Assembly: GCA_003058495.1 (NCBI GenBank)
Contig: QBVC01000012.1
Coordinates: 1-64,000 of the forward strand
Reading direction: 5' to 3'
DNA length: 64,000 nt
Source of the DNA: a gamma proteobacterium symbiont of Ctena orbiculata
GTDB lineage: Bacteria > Pseudomonadota > Gammaproteobacteria > Chromatiales > Chromatiaceae
The translations under genes were made by a program, and so were the position numbers. The notes under the pieces were generated by a model that saw only the letters and a list, made by a program, of their open reading frames with translations, did not search any database and was not told the DNA's origin. Of the stretch, positions 38,933-48,976 are shown piece by piece (position 1 is the first letter of the stretch; each line of letters begins with the position of its first letter).

Positions 38933-40198
38933 ATGACTGACCAGAGTCCGCGTTTCGTCAGCCGGCTGACACGCAATACCCTTGCCCTGATATTGGCAGG
39001 TGGGCGCGGTTCCCGACTCAAACACCTGACAAAATGGCGTTCAAAGCCCGCCGTCCCCTTCGGCGGCAAATTCAGAATCGTCGATTTTCCACTCTCCAAC
39101 TGCATCAATTCCGGCATCCGCCAGGTTGGCGTACTGACCCAGTACAAGGCCCACTCCCTGTTGTTGCACATTCAGCGCGGATGGGGCTTTCTGCGGGGGG
39201 AATTCGGTGAGTTTGTGGAGTTGCTGCCGGCACAACAGCGCATCGAGAGCAGCTGGTACGAGGGGACCGCGGATGCGGTCTACCAAAACCTGGATATCCT
39301 GCGCAGCCACAATCCGGACTATGTCTTGGTCCTCGCGGGAGACCATATCTACAAGATGGATTACGGCACCATGATCGCCGAACATGTCGAATCCGGCGCC
39401 GACATGACGGTCGGCTGCCTGACGGTCGACCTGGAGAGCGCCAAGGAGTTTGGCGTCATGACCATGGACAGTGATGGCTGGGTGGTCGATTTTCATGAAA
39501 AGCCCGCCAATCCAAAGCCGATCCCCGGCAAGGAGAATGAGGCCCTGGCCTCGATGGGCATCTATGTCTTCAATCGCAAGTTTCTGTTTGAACAGCTGAT
39601 CAAGGACGCGGACACGCCCAACTCATCCCACGATTTCGGCAAGGACATCATCCCCAAGGTGATCGAGCGCTACCGGGTGCTCGCCTACCGCTTCAGGGAT
39701 GCCACCAGCGGCAAGCAGGCCTATTGGCGGGATGTGGGCACCATCGACGCCTTTTGGACGGCGAACCTGGAGCTGATCGGTGTCACCCCACCACTCAACC
39801 TCTATGACCGGAGCTGGCCGATCTGGACCTATCAGGAGCAGTTGCCGCCCGCCAAGTTCGTCTTCGATGACGATGAGCGCCGGGGGATGGCGGTCGACTC
39901 CATGGTCTCGGGGGGCTGCGTCATATCCGGCGCCAAGGTGACCAACTCCCTGCTGTTCTCCAATGTGCGAGTCAACTCCTACAGCGAGGTGATCGAAACC
40001 GTGGTCTTGCCGGATGTGAACATCGGACGCAACTGCAAGATCAGCAAGGCGGTGATCGACCGCGGTTGCGATATCCCGGAGGGTACCATCATCGGCGAAG
40101 ATCCCGCCCTCGATGCGGAGCGCTTTTATGTCAGTGAGAAGGGTGTGGTTCTGGTGACACCGGAAATGCTGGGTCAGGTTATCCACCATGTCCGCTAG
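38933..40198 (+). CDS. glgC: Glucose-1-phosphate adenylyltransferase
   Basis: Makes ADP-glucose, the committed glycogen step, and is usually allosterically controlled by glycolytic intermediates. It has 421 residues from the ATG at 38933, with GGAGGTG seven bases upstream. [40 protein letters not shown] and [12 protein letters not shown] are present, followed by a left-handed beta-helix C-terminus. The GH57 gene overlaps its stop by 11 bases. Confidence 0.97.
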   Translation: MTDQSPRFVSRLTRNTLALILAGGRGSRLKHLTKWRSKPAVPFGGKFRIVDFPLSNCINSGIRQVGVLTQYKAHSLLLHIQRGWGFLRGEFGEFVELLPAQQRIESSWYEGTADAVYQNLDILRSHNPDYVLVLAGDHIYKMDYGTMIAEHVESGADMTVGCLTVDLESAKEFGVMTMDSDGWVVDFHEKPANPKPIPGKENEALASMGIYVFNRKFLFEQLIKDADTPNSSHDFGKDIIPKVIERYRVLAYRFRDATSGKQAYWRDVGTIDAFWTANLELIGVTPPLNLYDRSWPIWTYQEQLPPAKFVFDDDERRGMAVDSMVSGGCVISGAKVTNSLLFSNVRVNSYSEVIETVVLPDVNIGRNCKISKAVIDRGCDIPEGTIIGEDPALDAERFYVSEKGVVLVTPEMLGQVIHHVR

Positions 40199-41903
40199 GT
40201 CCGACAGGGACAGCCGTCTGCAGGTTGTCCTCTGCTGGCATATGCACCAGCCCTACTATAAGGGGCCGGAGGAGAGCGAGTATCTGCTGCCCTGGGTCTA
40301 TCTGCACGGGATCAAGGACTATGCCGACATGGCGGCGCACCTGGAACACACCCCGGCCGCCAAGGCGGTGGTGAATTTCGCCCCGGTCTTGCTGGAGCAG
40401 ATCGACGACTATGCCAAACAGATCGAGGCCTGGCTGAAGCGGGGCGCGCTGATTCGGGATCCGCTGCTGGCGGCCCTCGCGGGCCCCGGGCTTCCCGTGG
40501 ACATCGAGTCTCGCAGTGCGATCATTTCGGCCTGTCTGAAGGCCAATGAAAACCGCCTGATCAGCCGCTTCAAACACTTCAAGGAGTTGGCGGTGCTGGC
40601 CAAGCATGCCTTGGAAAACGAGGCCATGCTCCCCTATTTCAATGATCAGTATCTGATCGACCTGTTGATCTGGTACCACCTGGCCTGGGTCGGCGAATGC
40701 CAGCGCCTGAACGACATCCGGATAAGATCCCTGCAGGCCAAGGGACACGCATTCGATCAGGATGACCGTCGCCGCATGATGGAGATGATCTGGGAGACTT
40801 TGAGCGGCCTTACGCAACGCTACGCCAAGCTGGCAAAGAGCGGGCAGGTGGAGCTCTCGGTGACACCCTACGCCCATCCGATCATTCCCCTGTTGGCCGA
40901 CATGAATGCCGCCAGGGAGGCCTTGCCCACGATCAGCATGCCCGACCTTGAGGAGTATCCGGGGGGCGAATCCCGCGCCCGCTGGCATATGCGCAAAGGC
41001 ATCGAGGTGTTCAAGAAATATTTCGGTTTTACCCCCAAGGGGTGCTGGCCCTCCGAGGGCGGGGTCAGTGAAGCGACGCTGAAGATGATGGAGGAGGAGG
41101 GGTTCGAATGGGCCGCCACCGGCCAGCAGGTCTTGAACAACAGCCTGATGGCGGGCGGCGGCGACTCACCGCTTCCCGACAATTGGGTGCATACGCCCTA
41201 CTGCGTGCAGGAGGGCCATCTCAACATGTTTTATCGCGACGATGGACTCTCCGATCTGATCGGTTTCACCTACGGCGAGTGGCACTCCGACGATGCGGTG
41301 GGCGACTTGATCAATCATCTGGTGAATATCGCCGATGCCTGCGTGGAAAACCCCGACGCCGTGGTCTCGATCATCATGGATGGCGAGAATGCCTGGGAGT
41401 ACTACCCTTACAACGGCAGCTATTTTCTCCACGCCATGTATCAGCGGCTCAGCGACCATCCCCGGCTGAACCTCACCACCTTTTCCGAGGTGTTGGGCCG
41501 CCAGCAGCAGCCGCCGCCCAGGCTCTCGAAACTGGTGGCCGGCAGCTGGGTTTACGGTACCTTCACCACCTGGGTGGGCGACAAGGACAAGAACCGCGCC
41601 TGGGAGCTTTTGAGTGAGGCCAAAAAGGTCTACGACGAGGTGGTGGCCAATAAAAAGTTCAGCAAAAGGAAGCTCATGGAGTTGGAGAAGCAGTTGGCAA
41701 TCTGTGAAGGATCGGATTGGTTCTGGTGGTTTGGGGATTATAATCCGGGTGATACGGTGAGTGATTTCGAACAGCTGTTTCGCAGCCAGCTCTCCCACCT
41801 GTTCGATCTGCTGGGTGAAACCAAACCCGACTATCTTTCAGAAGTCTTTGCCGTGGGCAGTGGAAATCCATCCCTGGGCGGAGTGATGAAGAAAAATGAG
41901 TAA
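40188..41903 (+). CDS. Glycoside hydrolase family 57 (alpha-amylase/glucanotransferase type)
   Basis: A 571-residue cytoplasmic GH57 enzyme acting on alpha-glucans. Family motifs are [11 protein letters not shown] at the start, [21 protein letters not shown] with the nucleophile glutamate, and [17 protein letters not shown] with the acid/base aspartate. It overlaps glgC and is followed 17 bases later by malQ, so it is probably co-expressed and used to trim or remodel glycogen. Whether it is an amylase, a debranching enzyme or a branching enzyme is not decided here. Confidence 0.92.
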   Translation: MSARSDRDSRLQVVLCWHMHQPYYKGPEESEYLLPWVYLHGIKDYADMAAHLEHTPAAKAVVNFAPVLLEQIDDYAKQIEAWLKRGALIRDPLLAALAGPGLPVDIESRSAIISACLKANENRLISRFKHFKELAVLAKHALENEAMLPYFNDQYLIDLLIWYHLAWVGECQRLNDIRIRSLQAKGHAFDQDDRRRMMEMIWETLSGLTQRYAKLAKSGQVELSVTPYAHPIIPLLADMNAAREALPTISMPDLEEYPGGESRARWHMRKGIEVFKKYFGFTPKGCWPSEGGVSEATLKMMEEEGFEWAATGQQVLNNSLMAGGGDSPLPDNWVHTPYCVQEGHLNMFYRDDGLSDLIGFTYGEWHSDDAVGDLINHLVNIADACVENPDAVVSIIMDGENAWEYYPYNGSYFLHAMYQRLSDHPRLNLTTFSEVLGRQQQPPPRLSKLVAGSWVYGTFTTWVGDKDKNRAWELLSEAKKVYDEVVANKKFSKRKLMELEKQLAICEGSDWFWWFGDYNPGDTVSDFEQLFRSQLSHLFDLLGETKPDYLSEVFAVGSGNPSLGGVMKKNE

Positions 41904-41920
41904 TGCGGTGAGATACGCGG

Positions 41921-43417
41921 ATGAATGAAGCCACAGGCAGAGACTTTCGTTCGATCCATCAGCTCTTGACCCGTCGCCGTGCAGGTATTCTGCTCCATAT
42001 CACATCGCTTCCCGGACCGGGTGAAGCCGGAGAGCTGGGGAGTGACGCCTATCGCTTCGTCGACTTTCTGGTCTCCACGGGGATGAGTGTATGGCAGATT
42101 CTTCCGATCGGTCCGACCATGCACGACAATTCCCCCTATCAGAGCAGTTCCGTCTATGCCGGCAATCCCCGTCTGATCAGTCTTGAATTGCCCCTGCAAA
42201 AGGGTTGGCTGGAGGCCATGCCCGAGTATAAGGGCAGCATGAGCGACCCCATCAAGCGCTACGCCATCAAGCTTGCCTGGGAAGGATTCAAGGATCGGGC
42301 CGATGAGGCGGACAGGGACGCCTATCAGCGCTTCGTGGCGGAGCAGAAGCACTGGCTGGAGGATTACGCCCTGTTCCAGGCACTGCGCAATCGCGATGGC
42401 GGCTGCTGGTGGGAGTGGCACCCCACCCTGCGGGACAGGGAGCCACAGGCAGTAGCGGAGACGCGGGCCCGCTTCACCGAGGCGATCGAAGAGATCCGCT
42501 TCGAACAGTTTCTCTTTTTCACCGAGTGGATGAATCTCAAGCACTATGCCAATGAGCGCGGCGTGCTGCTGTTTGGCGATCTTCCCATCTTTGTCGCCCA
42601 TGACAGCGCTGAAGTCTGGGCCCACCGGGAGTTCTTCGATCTCCATGCGGATGGCCATCCCAGGGTGGTGGCCGGTGTGCCGCCCGACTATTTTTCCGCA
42701 ACCGGTCAGCGCTGGGGGAATCCGCTCTATTGCTGGGACAGGCTGGAGGCGGATGATTTTTCCTTCTGGGTCGAGCGCCTCCGGGCCCAGTCAACCCTCT
42801 TCGATTTTCTGCGCATCGACCACTTCCGGGGTTTCGAGGCCTACTGGGAGATTCCGGCTGAAGAGCAGACGGCGGAGAACGGTCAATGGGTGGAGGCGCC
42901 GGGTGAAAAGCTGTTTCAACGGCTCTACCGGGCGCTCCCCGAGCTGGAACTGGTGGCGGAGGATCTAGGTGTGATCACGCCGGAAGTGGAGGCGCTGCGC
43001 AAGGCCTATCACCTGCCCGGCATGAAGATCCTGCAGTTCGCTTTTTCCGGGGGCGCCGACAATCCCTATCTCCCGTTTCATCATAGCCGTGACTCCGTGG
43101 TCTACACCGGCACCCACGACAACGACACCACCCTCGGCTGGTACAAGGGGCTTGACGATACGACCCGTGAATTTGTCGATGACTACCTGGGCAAGCCGCG
43201 CGAGGTGATGCCATGGCCGCTGATCCGTACCGCCCTCGCGTCGAGGGCAAATCTGGCGATTCTCCCATTTCAGGATGTACTGGGACTGGACAGTACGCAC
43301 CGAATGAACACCCCCGGCACAACCGAAGGCAATTGGGGCTGGCGCTTCGAGTGGAATCGGATAAAACATGGAACCACGGAGCGCCTGCTACGGTATGTCA
43401 AAATGTATGGCCGCTAG
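41921..43417 (+). CDS. malQ: 4-alpha-glucanotransferase (amylomaltase)
   Basis: GH77 enzyme that transfers maltodextrin segments between chains. It has 498 residues. RRAGILLHITSLPGPGEAGE, SVYAGNPRLISLELP, RIDHFRGFEAYWEIP (nucleophile region), LVAEDLGVITPEVEALR (acid/base region) and GTHDNDTTLGWY are all present. It is the last gene of the glgC-GH57-malQ run. Confidence 0.96.
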   Translation: MNEATGRDFRSIHQLLTRRRAGILLHITSLPGPGEAGELGSDAYRFVDFLVSTGMSVWQILPIGPTMHDNSPYQSSSVYAGNPRLISLELPLQKGWLEAMPEYKGSMSDPIKRYAIKLAWEGFKDRADEADRDAYQRFVAEQKHWLEDYALFQALRNRDGGCWWEWHPTLRDREPQAVAETRARFTEAIEEIRFEQFLFFTEWMNLKHYANERGVLLFGDLPIFVAHDSAEVWAHREFFDLHADGHPRVVAGVPPDYFSATGQRWGNPLYCWDRLEADDFSFWVERLRAQSTLFDFLRIDHFRGFEAYWEIPAEEQTAENGQWVEAPGEKLFQRLYRALPELELVAEDLGVITPEVEALRKAYHLPGMKILQFAFSGGADNPYLPFHHSRDSVVYTGTHDNDTTLGWYKGLDDTTREFVDDYLGKPREVMPWPLIRTALASRANLAILPFQDVLGLDSTHRMNTPGTTEGNWGWRFEWNRIKHGTTERLLRYVKMYGR

Positions 43418-43462
43418 CTGACACAACCCGTTAATTGTTTGCAGCCTTTCTCCCGAGCGGAC

Positions 43463-43497
43463 AAAAAAAAGACCACTTCGACACCCGGTCGAAGTGG
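43463..43497 (-). terminator. Rho-independent terminator, minus strand
   Basis: CCACTTCGAC (43473-43482) and GTCGAAGTGG (43488-43497) form a 10-bp stem with a five-base loop, and on the minus strand eight T follow (43470-43463). It faces the wrong way for malQ but suits the small minus-strand gene at 43640-43765. Confidence 0.85.
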
Positions 43498-43639
43498 CTA
43501 TACCAAAGGAGGATGGAGGAGATAAGCCGCCGTCACAATTAAGTTTCGGCTGACTTGTGATTATTCCATCATTCCCAGGTACAGGTTTCATTGAGAAATA
43601 TCAATCTAATTGAAAAAGTCAAAAGTCGTCATCTACGAA

Positions 43640-43765
43640 TTACTGCTCATCATCTGTGGGGTCGTCCGCGGAAGCGGATTTGTGGCTGCTGCCAGCCAGC
43701 AGGAGGGCAGCCACGCCAAGGGCAAGAAGTAGGATCAGCGAGATGGCTATCAGGAGGCTACTCAT
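43640..43765 (-). CDS. Small single-pass membrane protein, unknown function
   Basis: A 41-residue reading frame: [20 protein letters not shown], then a short leucine/glycine stretch and a polar acidic tail [15 protein letters not shown]. One membrane helix covers about residues 4-27, with the charged tail outside or in the cytoplasm. AGAGAG lies about 9 bases upstream, and a good terminator lies 140 bases downstream on the same strand. It is divergent from purL. I do not recognise a family. The organised hydrophobic-polar composition and the matching terminator argue that it is a real gene. Confidence 0.55.
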   Translation of the reverse strand: MSSLLIAISLILLLALGVAALLLAGSSHKSASADDPTDDEQ

Positions 43766-43837
43766 GGTTTTCAGCTCTCTATATTGGCTTTTTTCGCGTA
43801 TCATTGTGCTTTTTCCGACCTGCAGGATAAAGGGCCA

Positions 43838-46800
43838 ATGTTGATTCTCCGTGGCGCGCCAGCTCTCTCCGACTTCCGTCTCAAGAAACTCGCGAGGCGT
43901 CTCTCCGATCGCCTCGACGGAAGCGTTACGGTCACGTCGGAGTATCTCCACTTTGCCGATATCGACCAATCCCTCGACGAGGCTGAGCGTGGTGTGCTTG
44001 ATGATCTGCTGCGCTATGGTCCCGCGATGCCCGACAGCAGGCACGAGGGTACACTGCTGCTGGTGGTCCCGCGGCCGGGCACGCTCTCGCCCTGGTCGAC
44101 CAAGGCCACCGATATCGCCCACCACTGCGGATTGGGCAAAGTAGAGCGCCTGGAGCGCGGCCTCGCCTACTATTTGACCCGGGATGGAGCGGAGCTCGAT
44201 AGCGAACAATATCGGGCGGCGGCCGGGCTGCTGCACGACCGGATGACCGAAACCGTGCTCGCGGACGCGGAGGATGCCGCCTGTCTCTTCAGCAGGGCTG
44301 AGCCCACCCCCTATATCCAGGTGGACATCCTGGGTGGCGGGATTGAGGCATTGCGAAACGCCAATTCGGAGTTGGGCCTTGCCCTCTCCGATGACGAGAT
44401 CGAATACCTGGTGGAGAGCTTTCGATCCCTGCAGCGCAATCCCACCGATGTGGAATTGATGATGTTTGCCCAGGCCAACTCGGAGCACTGCAGACACAAG
44501 ATTTTCAACGCCGACTGGATCATCGACGGTGAACATCAGGCGCTCTCCCTGTTCGCGATGATCCGCAACACCACCACCAGCTCCCCGGACGACGTCCTCT
44601 CCGCCTACAAGGACAATGCCGCGGTGATTCGCGGTCCCAGCGCGGAGCGCTTCGTGCTCGATCCGCAGACCAATGTCTACAGTTTCGGGCAGGAGGATAT
44701 CCATATCCTGATGAAGGTGGAGACCCATAACCATCCGACCGCGATCTCTCCGGATCCCGGTGCGGCGACGGGCTCGGGGGGGGAGATACGCGATGAAGGG
44801 GCGACCGGAAAGGGTGCCAAACCGAAGGCGGGGTTGTGCGGTTTCTCGGTCTCCAATCTGCGCATCCCCGGATGGGAGATGCCCTGGGAGGTCGATTACG
44901 GCAAGCCCGGACGCATCGTCTCCGCCCTGGATATCATGCTGGAGGGCCCGATCGGCGCCGCCGCATTCAACAACGAGTTCGGGCGCCCCAATCTGTGCGG
45001 CTATTTCCGCACCTATGAGGCCGAGGTGCCCGGTCCGGATGGCTTGGAACTGCGCGGCTATCACAAACCGATCATGCTGGCCGGCGGTGTGGGCAACATC
45101 CGCGCCGAACATATCGAGAAAAACGGCTTCCCCAGCGGCTCGCCGTTGATCGTGCTGGGCGGGCCGGCGATGTTGATCGGTCTCGGCGGCGGCGCGGCGT
45201 CGAGCATGGCAAGCGGCACCTCTGCGGAGGATCTCGACTTCGCCTCCGTGCAGCGCTCCAATCCCGAGATGCAGCGCCGCTGCCAAGAGGTGATCGACGC
45301 CTGTTGGGCGCGGGGCGACGCCAATCCGATCCTTTTTATCCACGACGTGGGGGCGGGCGGGCTCTCCAATGCCTTGCCGGAGCTGGTTCATGACGCCGCC
45401 CTCGGCGGGCGCTTCGAACTGCGCACGGTGCCGAACGACGATCCCGGGATGTCGCCGATGGAGATCTGGAGCAACGAGTCCCAGGAACGCTATGTGATGG
45501 CCGTCGACATCGACCGGCTGGATGAGTTCAAGGCGATCTGTGAACGGGAGCGCTGTCCCTACGCCATTGTCGGCGAGGCCACCGACGACGAGCAGCTGGT
45601 CCTGGGGGATGCCCATTTCGACAACAATCCCATCGATATCCCGATGAACCTGCTGTTCGGCAAACCCCCCCGCATGCTGCGCGATGTCAGGCGCAAGACC
45701 TTCAAGAAGCAGGCGCTCGATTTCGCTGCGGTGAGCATCAAACAGGCGGCGCTGCGGGTATTGCGGCTGCCGACCGTCGCCAACAAGACCTTTCTGATCA
45801 CCATCGGGGATCGCTCGGTCACCGGGATGGTGACCCGGGATCAGATGGTGGGGCCCTGGCAGGTCCCGGTTGCCGATCTCGCGGTGACCGCTTCCGGCCT
45901 CATGGGATATACCGGCGAGGCGATGGCGGTGGGGGAGAGGACACCGCTGGCACTGCTCGATGCACCCGCCTCGGGGCGGATGGCGATCGGCGAGGCGATA
46001 ACCAACCTCGCGGCGGCAAGCATCGACCGATTGTCCGACATCAAGCTCTCCGCCAACTGGATGGCGCCGGCTGGACACCCGGGGGAGGATGTCAAACTCT
46101 ACGAGACGGTCAAGGCAGTGGGCATGGAGTTGTGCCCCGCATTGGGTATCGCCATCCCGGTGGGCAAGGACTCGATGTCGATGAAGACGGTGTGGCAGGA
46201 GGACGAACAGCCGCGCGCCGTGACCGCCCCCCTATCACTGATCGTCTCCGCGTTCGCCCCGGTGAAGGATGTCAGATCGACCCTGACGCCGATGCTGCGC
46301 GACGACGCCGGGGATTCCGATCTGATTCTGATCGATCTGGGTAAGGGTAAGAACCGCCTGGGTGCCAGTGCGCTGGCCCAGGTCTATCGACAGATCGGTC
46401 ACCATGGCGCCGACCTGGACGATCCGGATGCCCTGCGGCGCTTTTTTGCCCTGATCCAGGAGCTCAACCGGAGTGAGCTGCTGCTGGCCTATCACGACCG
46501 ATCGGACGGCGGCCTCTTCACCACCCTCTGTGAGATGGCCTTCGCCGGCCGTCGCGGTGTGAGCGTGGAGATCGATGATCTCGGGGAAGACGATCTCTCC
46601 GTACTCTTCAACGAAGAGCTGGGCGCTGTGATTCAGGTGCGCCATAACGACACCGATGATGTCTTGAAGATGTTGAACGACGAGGGTCTCGGGCGCTGCA
46701 GTCACGTCATCGGAACCCTCAACAGCGACGATCGCATCGAGATCATACGCGCGGGGAAGGAGGTATTGAGCGGCAGTCGTGTCGAATTTCAGCAGGCCTG

Positions 46801-47725
46801 GTCGGAGACGACCCGGCAGATGCAGGCAATGCGCGACAATCCAGGCTGTGCCCAGGAGGAGTTCGATCGCATTGCCGAGGATGATCCGGGAATCCAGGTT
46901 GCGCTCAGCTTCGATGCCGATGAAGACATCACCTCGCCGATGGTCGCCAGTGGGATAAGGCCCGCGATGGCGATCCTCCGCGAGCAGGGTGTCAATGGCC
47001 AGCTCGAGATGGCGGCGGCATTCCACCGCGCCGGTTTCGAATGCGTGGATGTCCATATGTCGGACATCATCGAGGGACGGATCAGCCTGAGCCGCTTCAA
47101 AGGCCTGGTTGCCTGCGGCGGATTCTCCTATGGGGACGTACTGGGTGCGGGGGAGGGCTGGGCAAAGTCCGCCCTCTTCAACAGCCGGGCAAGGGACGAG
47201 TTCGAGGCCTTCTTCAACCGCCAGGAGAGCTTTGCCCTGGGGGTATGCAATGGCTGCCAAATGCTCTCCAATCTGCATCAGTTGATTCCCGGCGCCGAAC
47301 ATTGGCCGCACTTCGTGCGCAACCGCTCGGAACAGTTCGAAGCGAGGCTGGTCACGGTGGAGGTCTGTGAGTCGCCGTCGATACTGATGAGCGGCATGGA
47401 GGGATCGCGACTGCCCATCGTGGTGGCCCATGCAGAAGGACGCGCGGAGTTCAGCGAGCAGGCCCAGCAGCAAAGCGTCGACGAATTGACCCTGTTGCGC
47501 TATCTGGAAAACAGCGGCGAGGTGGCGACACGCTATCCGGCAAACCCGAACGGATCTCCGCTAGGTATTGCGGGGCTCTGTAACAGCGATGGCCGGGTGA
47601 CCATCATGATGCCGCACCCGGAGCGTGTGACCCGGACGGTGCAGCACTCCTGGCACCCCGAGGGGTGGGATGAGGACGCCCCCTGGCTGCGCCTGTTCCG
47701 CAATGCGCGTGTCTGGGTGGATTGA
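43838..47725 (+). CDS. purL: Phosphoribosylformylglycinamidine synthase
   Basis: Large single-chain purine enzyme (1295 residues, the same as E. coli) converting FGAR to FGAM with ATP and glutamine. The start at 43838 ([13 protein letters not shown]) is used; a longer frame from 43784 is atypical. The N-terminal PurS-like region, the two synthase halves ([36 protein letters not shown]) and the C-terminal amidotransferase with [10 protein letters not shown] (cysteine nucleophile) are intact. Confidence 0.97.
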   Translation: MLILRGAPALSDFRLKKLARRLSDRLDGSVTVTSEYLHFADIDQSLDEAERGVLDDLLRYGPAMPDSRHEGTLLLVVPRPGTLSPWSTKATDIAHHCGLGKVERLERGLAYYLTRDGAELDSEQYRAAAGLLHDRMTETVLADAEDAACLFSRAEPTPYIQVDILGGGIEALRNANSELGLALSDDEIEYLVESFRSLQRNPTDVELMMFAQANSEHCRHKIFNADWIIDGEHQALSLFAMIRNTTTSSPDDVLSAYKDNAAVIRGPSAERFVLDPQTNVYSFGQEDIHILMKVETHNHPTAISPDPGAATGSGGEIRDEGATGKGAKPKAGLCGFSVSNLRIPGWEMPWEVDYGKPGRIVSALDIMLEGPIGAAAFNNEFGRPNLCGYFRTYEAEVPGPDGLELRGYHKPIMLAGGVGNIRAEHIEKNGFPSGSPLIVLGGPAMLIGLGGGAASSMASGTSAEDLDFASVQRSNPEMQRRCQEVIDACWARGDANPILFIHDVGAGGLSNALPELVHDAALGGRFELRTVPNDDPGMSPMEIWSNESQERYVMAVDIDRLDEFKAICERERCPYAIVGEATDDEQLVLGDAHFDNNPIDIPMNLLFGKPPRMLRDVRRKTFKKQALDFAAVSIKQAALRVLRLPTVANKTFLITIGDRSVTGMVTRDQMVGPWQVPVADLAVTASGLMGYTGEAMAVGERTPLALLDAPASGRMAIGEAITNLAAASIDRLSDIKLSANWMAPAGHPGEDVKLYETVKAVGMELCPALGIAIPVGKDSMSMKTVWQEDEQPRAVTAPLSLIVSAFAPVKDVRSTLTPMLRDDAGDSDLILIDLGKGKNRLGASALAQVYRQIGHHGADLDDPDALRRFFALIQELNRSELLLAYHDRSDGGLFTTLCEMAFAGRRGVSVEIDDLGEDDLSVLFNEELGAVIQVRHNDTDDVLKMLNDEGLGRCSHVIGTLNSDDRIEIIRAGKEVLSGSRVEFQQAWSETTRQMQAMRDNPGCAQEEFDRIAEDDPGIQVALSFDADEDITSPMVASGIRPAMAILREQGVNGQLEMAAAFHRAGFECVDVHMSDIIEGRISLSRFKGLVACGGFSYGDVLGAGEGWAKSALFNSRARDEFEAFFNRQESFALGVCNGCQMLSNLHQLIPGAEHWPHFVRNRSEQFEARLVTVEVCESPSILMSGMEGSRLPIVVAHAEGRAEFSEQAQQQSVDELTLLRYLENSGEVATRYPANPNGSPLGIAGLCNSDGRVTIMMPHPERVTRTVQHSWHPEGWDEDAPWLRLFRNARVWVD

Positions 47726-47784
47726 CGCCCCTGCCGTAACCTGCCGATGCAGAGCCGTTGGATTGTATGGGTTTGTTTATTGAT

Positions 47785-48429
47785 TCAACGTGAATCCTTA
47801 TCGCCAAGCTCACGTGCTGTTTTATGCGTCAATCCCGGGTGATTCTTCAACGCATACCCGGCGGAGTGAAGATTCAATATCGCATCCTGGAGGCTGTTGC
47901 GCAGTGAGGGATTGGGTGAGTCCAGGTGTTGCGCCAGCGCCTTCAAGGGAACCTCCAGGTGATGGGTATGTACCGCCACCGGCAGGTTGAGACGGCTGGC
48001 GAGATTGAGGAAGGGATCGAGCGGTGCGACATCGGGTTGGTGATGATGATGCGTTCGGTCGGAGTAGACGAGTTCGACATCATCCGGTATGACCTTCAGA
48101 TGCTCGCGATAGTTTTCGGCAAGGGTCTCACTGATCTTCGATTCGCCGTTTATCACCGCACGTACAATCTGGGTGATAGCGCGGGCTGACTGGATATTCG
48201 GTTCGCAGGCGAGAATCGCGGCCATCAGGTGGCGCTGCTCTTTGCTCAGCCTGTTGGCCTGATAGCCTGACATGTTGAATTGGCGTTGGTCCGCCAGGTT
48301 CCTCAGAAACGCCTCGGTACAGGTGAAATACCTCGATGTATAGTGGAACAACTCTTCGGCACAACCACCCCAGCCGGCATGGAATTCCGGATAGTAGAGT
48401 CCATCAACACATTTCAAGCTACCATTCAT
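47785..48429 (-). CDS. Hypothetical protein, unrecognised
   Basis: A 214-residue soluble protein with no signal peptide or membrane segment. I cannot assign a family. It begins MNGSLKCVDGLYYPEFHAGW, contains an FNMSGYQANRLSKEQRHLMA helix, then SDRTHHHHQPDVAPLDPFLN with four consecutive histidines near the middle, and a C-terminal helical part. The first 60 residues hold several aromatic and cysteine residues (C7, C23). It is convergent with purL (60-base gap) and stands alone between gaps. No strong ribosome binding site is visible. Confidence 0.6.
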   Translation of the reverse strand: MNGSLKCVDGLYYPEFHAGWGGCAEELFHYTSRYFTCTEAFLRNLADQRQFNMSGYQANRLSKEQRHLMAAILACEPNIQSARAITQIVRAVINGESKISETLAENYREHLKVIPDDVELVYSDRTHHHHQPDVAPLDPFLNLASRLNLPVAVHTHHLEVPLKALAQHLDSPNPSLRNSLQDAILNLHSAGYALKNHPGLTHKTARELGDKDSR

Positions 48430-48976
48430 TTTCTATCAATCCTGCACAGCTCGGGATCAATCGATGGGCATGTAATGCCAGATTCTTCTCCACAAAATGG
48501 GGGTTTGCAAGCCGCCCCGGCCTTTCAAAATCAGCGAAATGCCTTGTGGGAATAAAAAAATAGTCCTTTAAAAACAATAATATATCTATTGATCGGTGAG
48601 TTGGATTCACTTCCACCAATACTATAGCTCAAACCGCGGCCTTGACTTGGTGGACAAAACTTGACATCACCGGGTAAATTCTCCCAACTAATTGATTATT
48701 AAATAATTCGTGCGGTTGACAGTCAGGTCTGCCAGGGTCTGGTCGGTGGTGCTGAAGGCTGACCGCATGGACTCGATTTCATGCCGATTGGCCGATCTGT
48801 GGGAAGGCCCGGTAAGCGAAAGCTGGATTAGCTGTGGTGGAGTATATAGACTGAATACATGCAGTGGATCTAAGCCCTCTAGGAACGGTAGCTCGGAAGG
48901 GAACCATATATACTATAACCATTCTCCTGTGGTCGATTCTCATCACCATCAGTGACAGCCAATTCCAGTCAAATAA
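48430..48976. other. Long non-coding gap
   Basis: About 550 bases without a convincing gene, AT-rich around 48550-48720. It separates the unknown minus-strand gene from the chain-length determinant and must hold both promoters. TTGACA at 48662 is a possible -35 but lacks a good -10 partner. Confidence 0.4.

Noticed and set aside
43640-46078. 812-codon minus-strand frame opposite purL
   Set aside because: Histidine/arginine-rich shadow of purL. Only its last 41 codons, outside purL, look like a gene and are listed separately.
48710-48955. 81-codon frame before the chain-length gene
   Set aside because: No ribosome binding site, unusual composition and no resemblance to a protein family.
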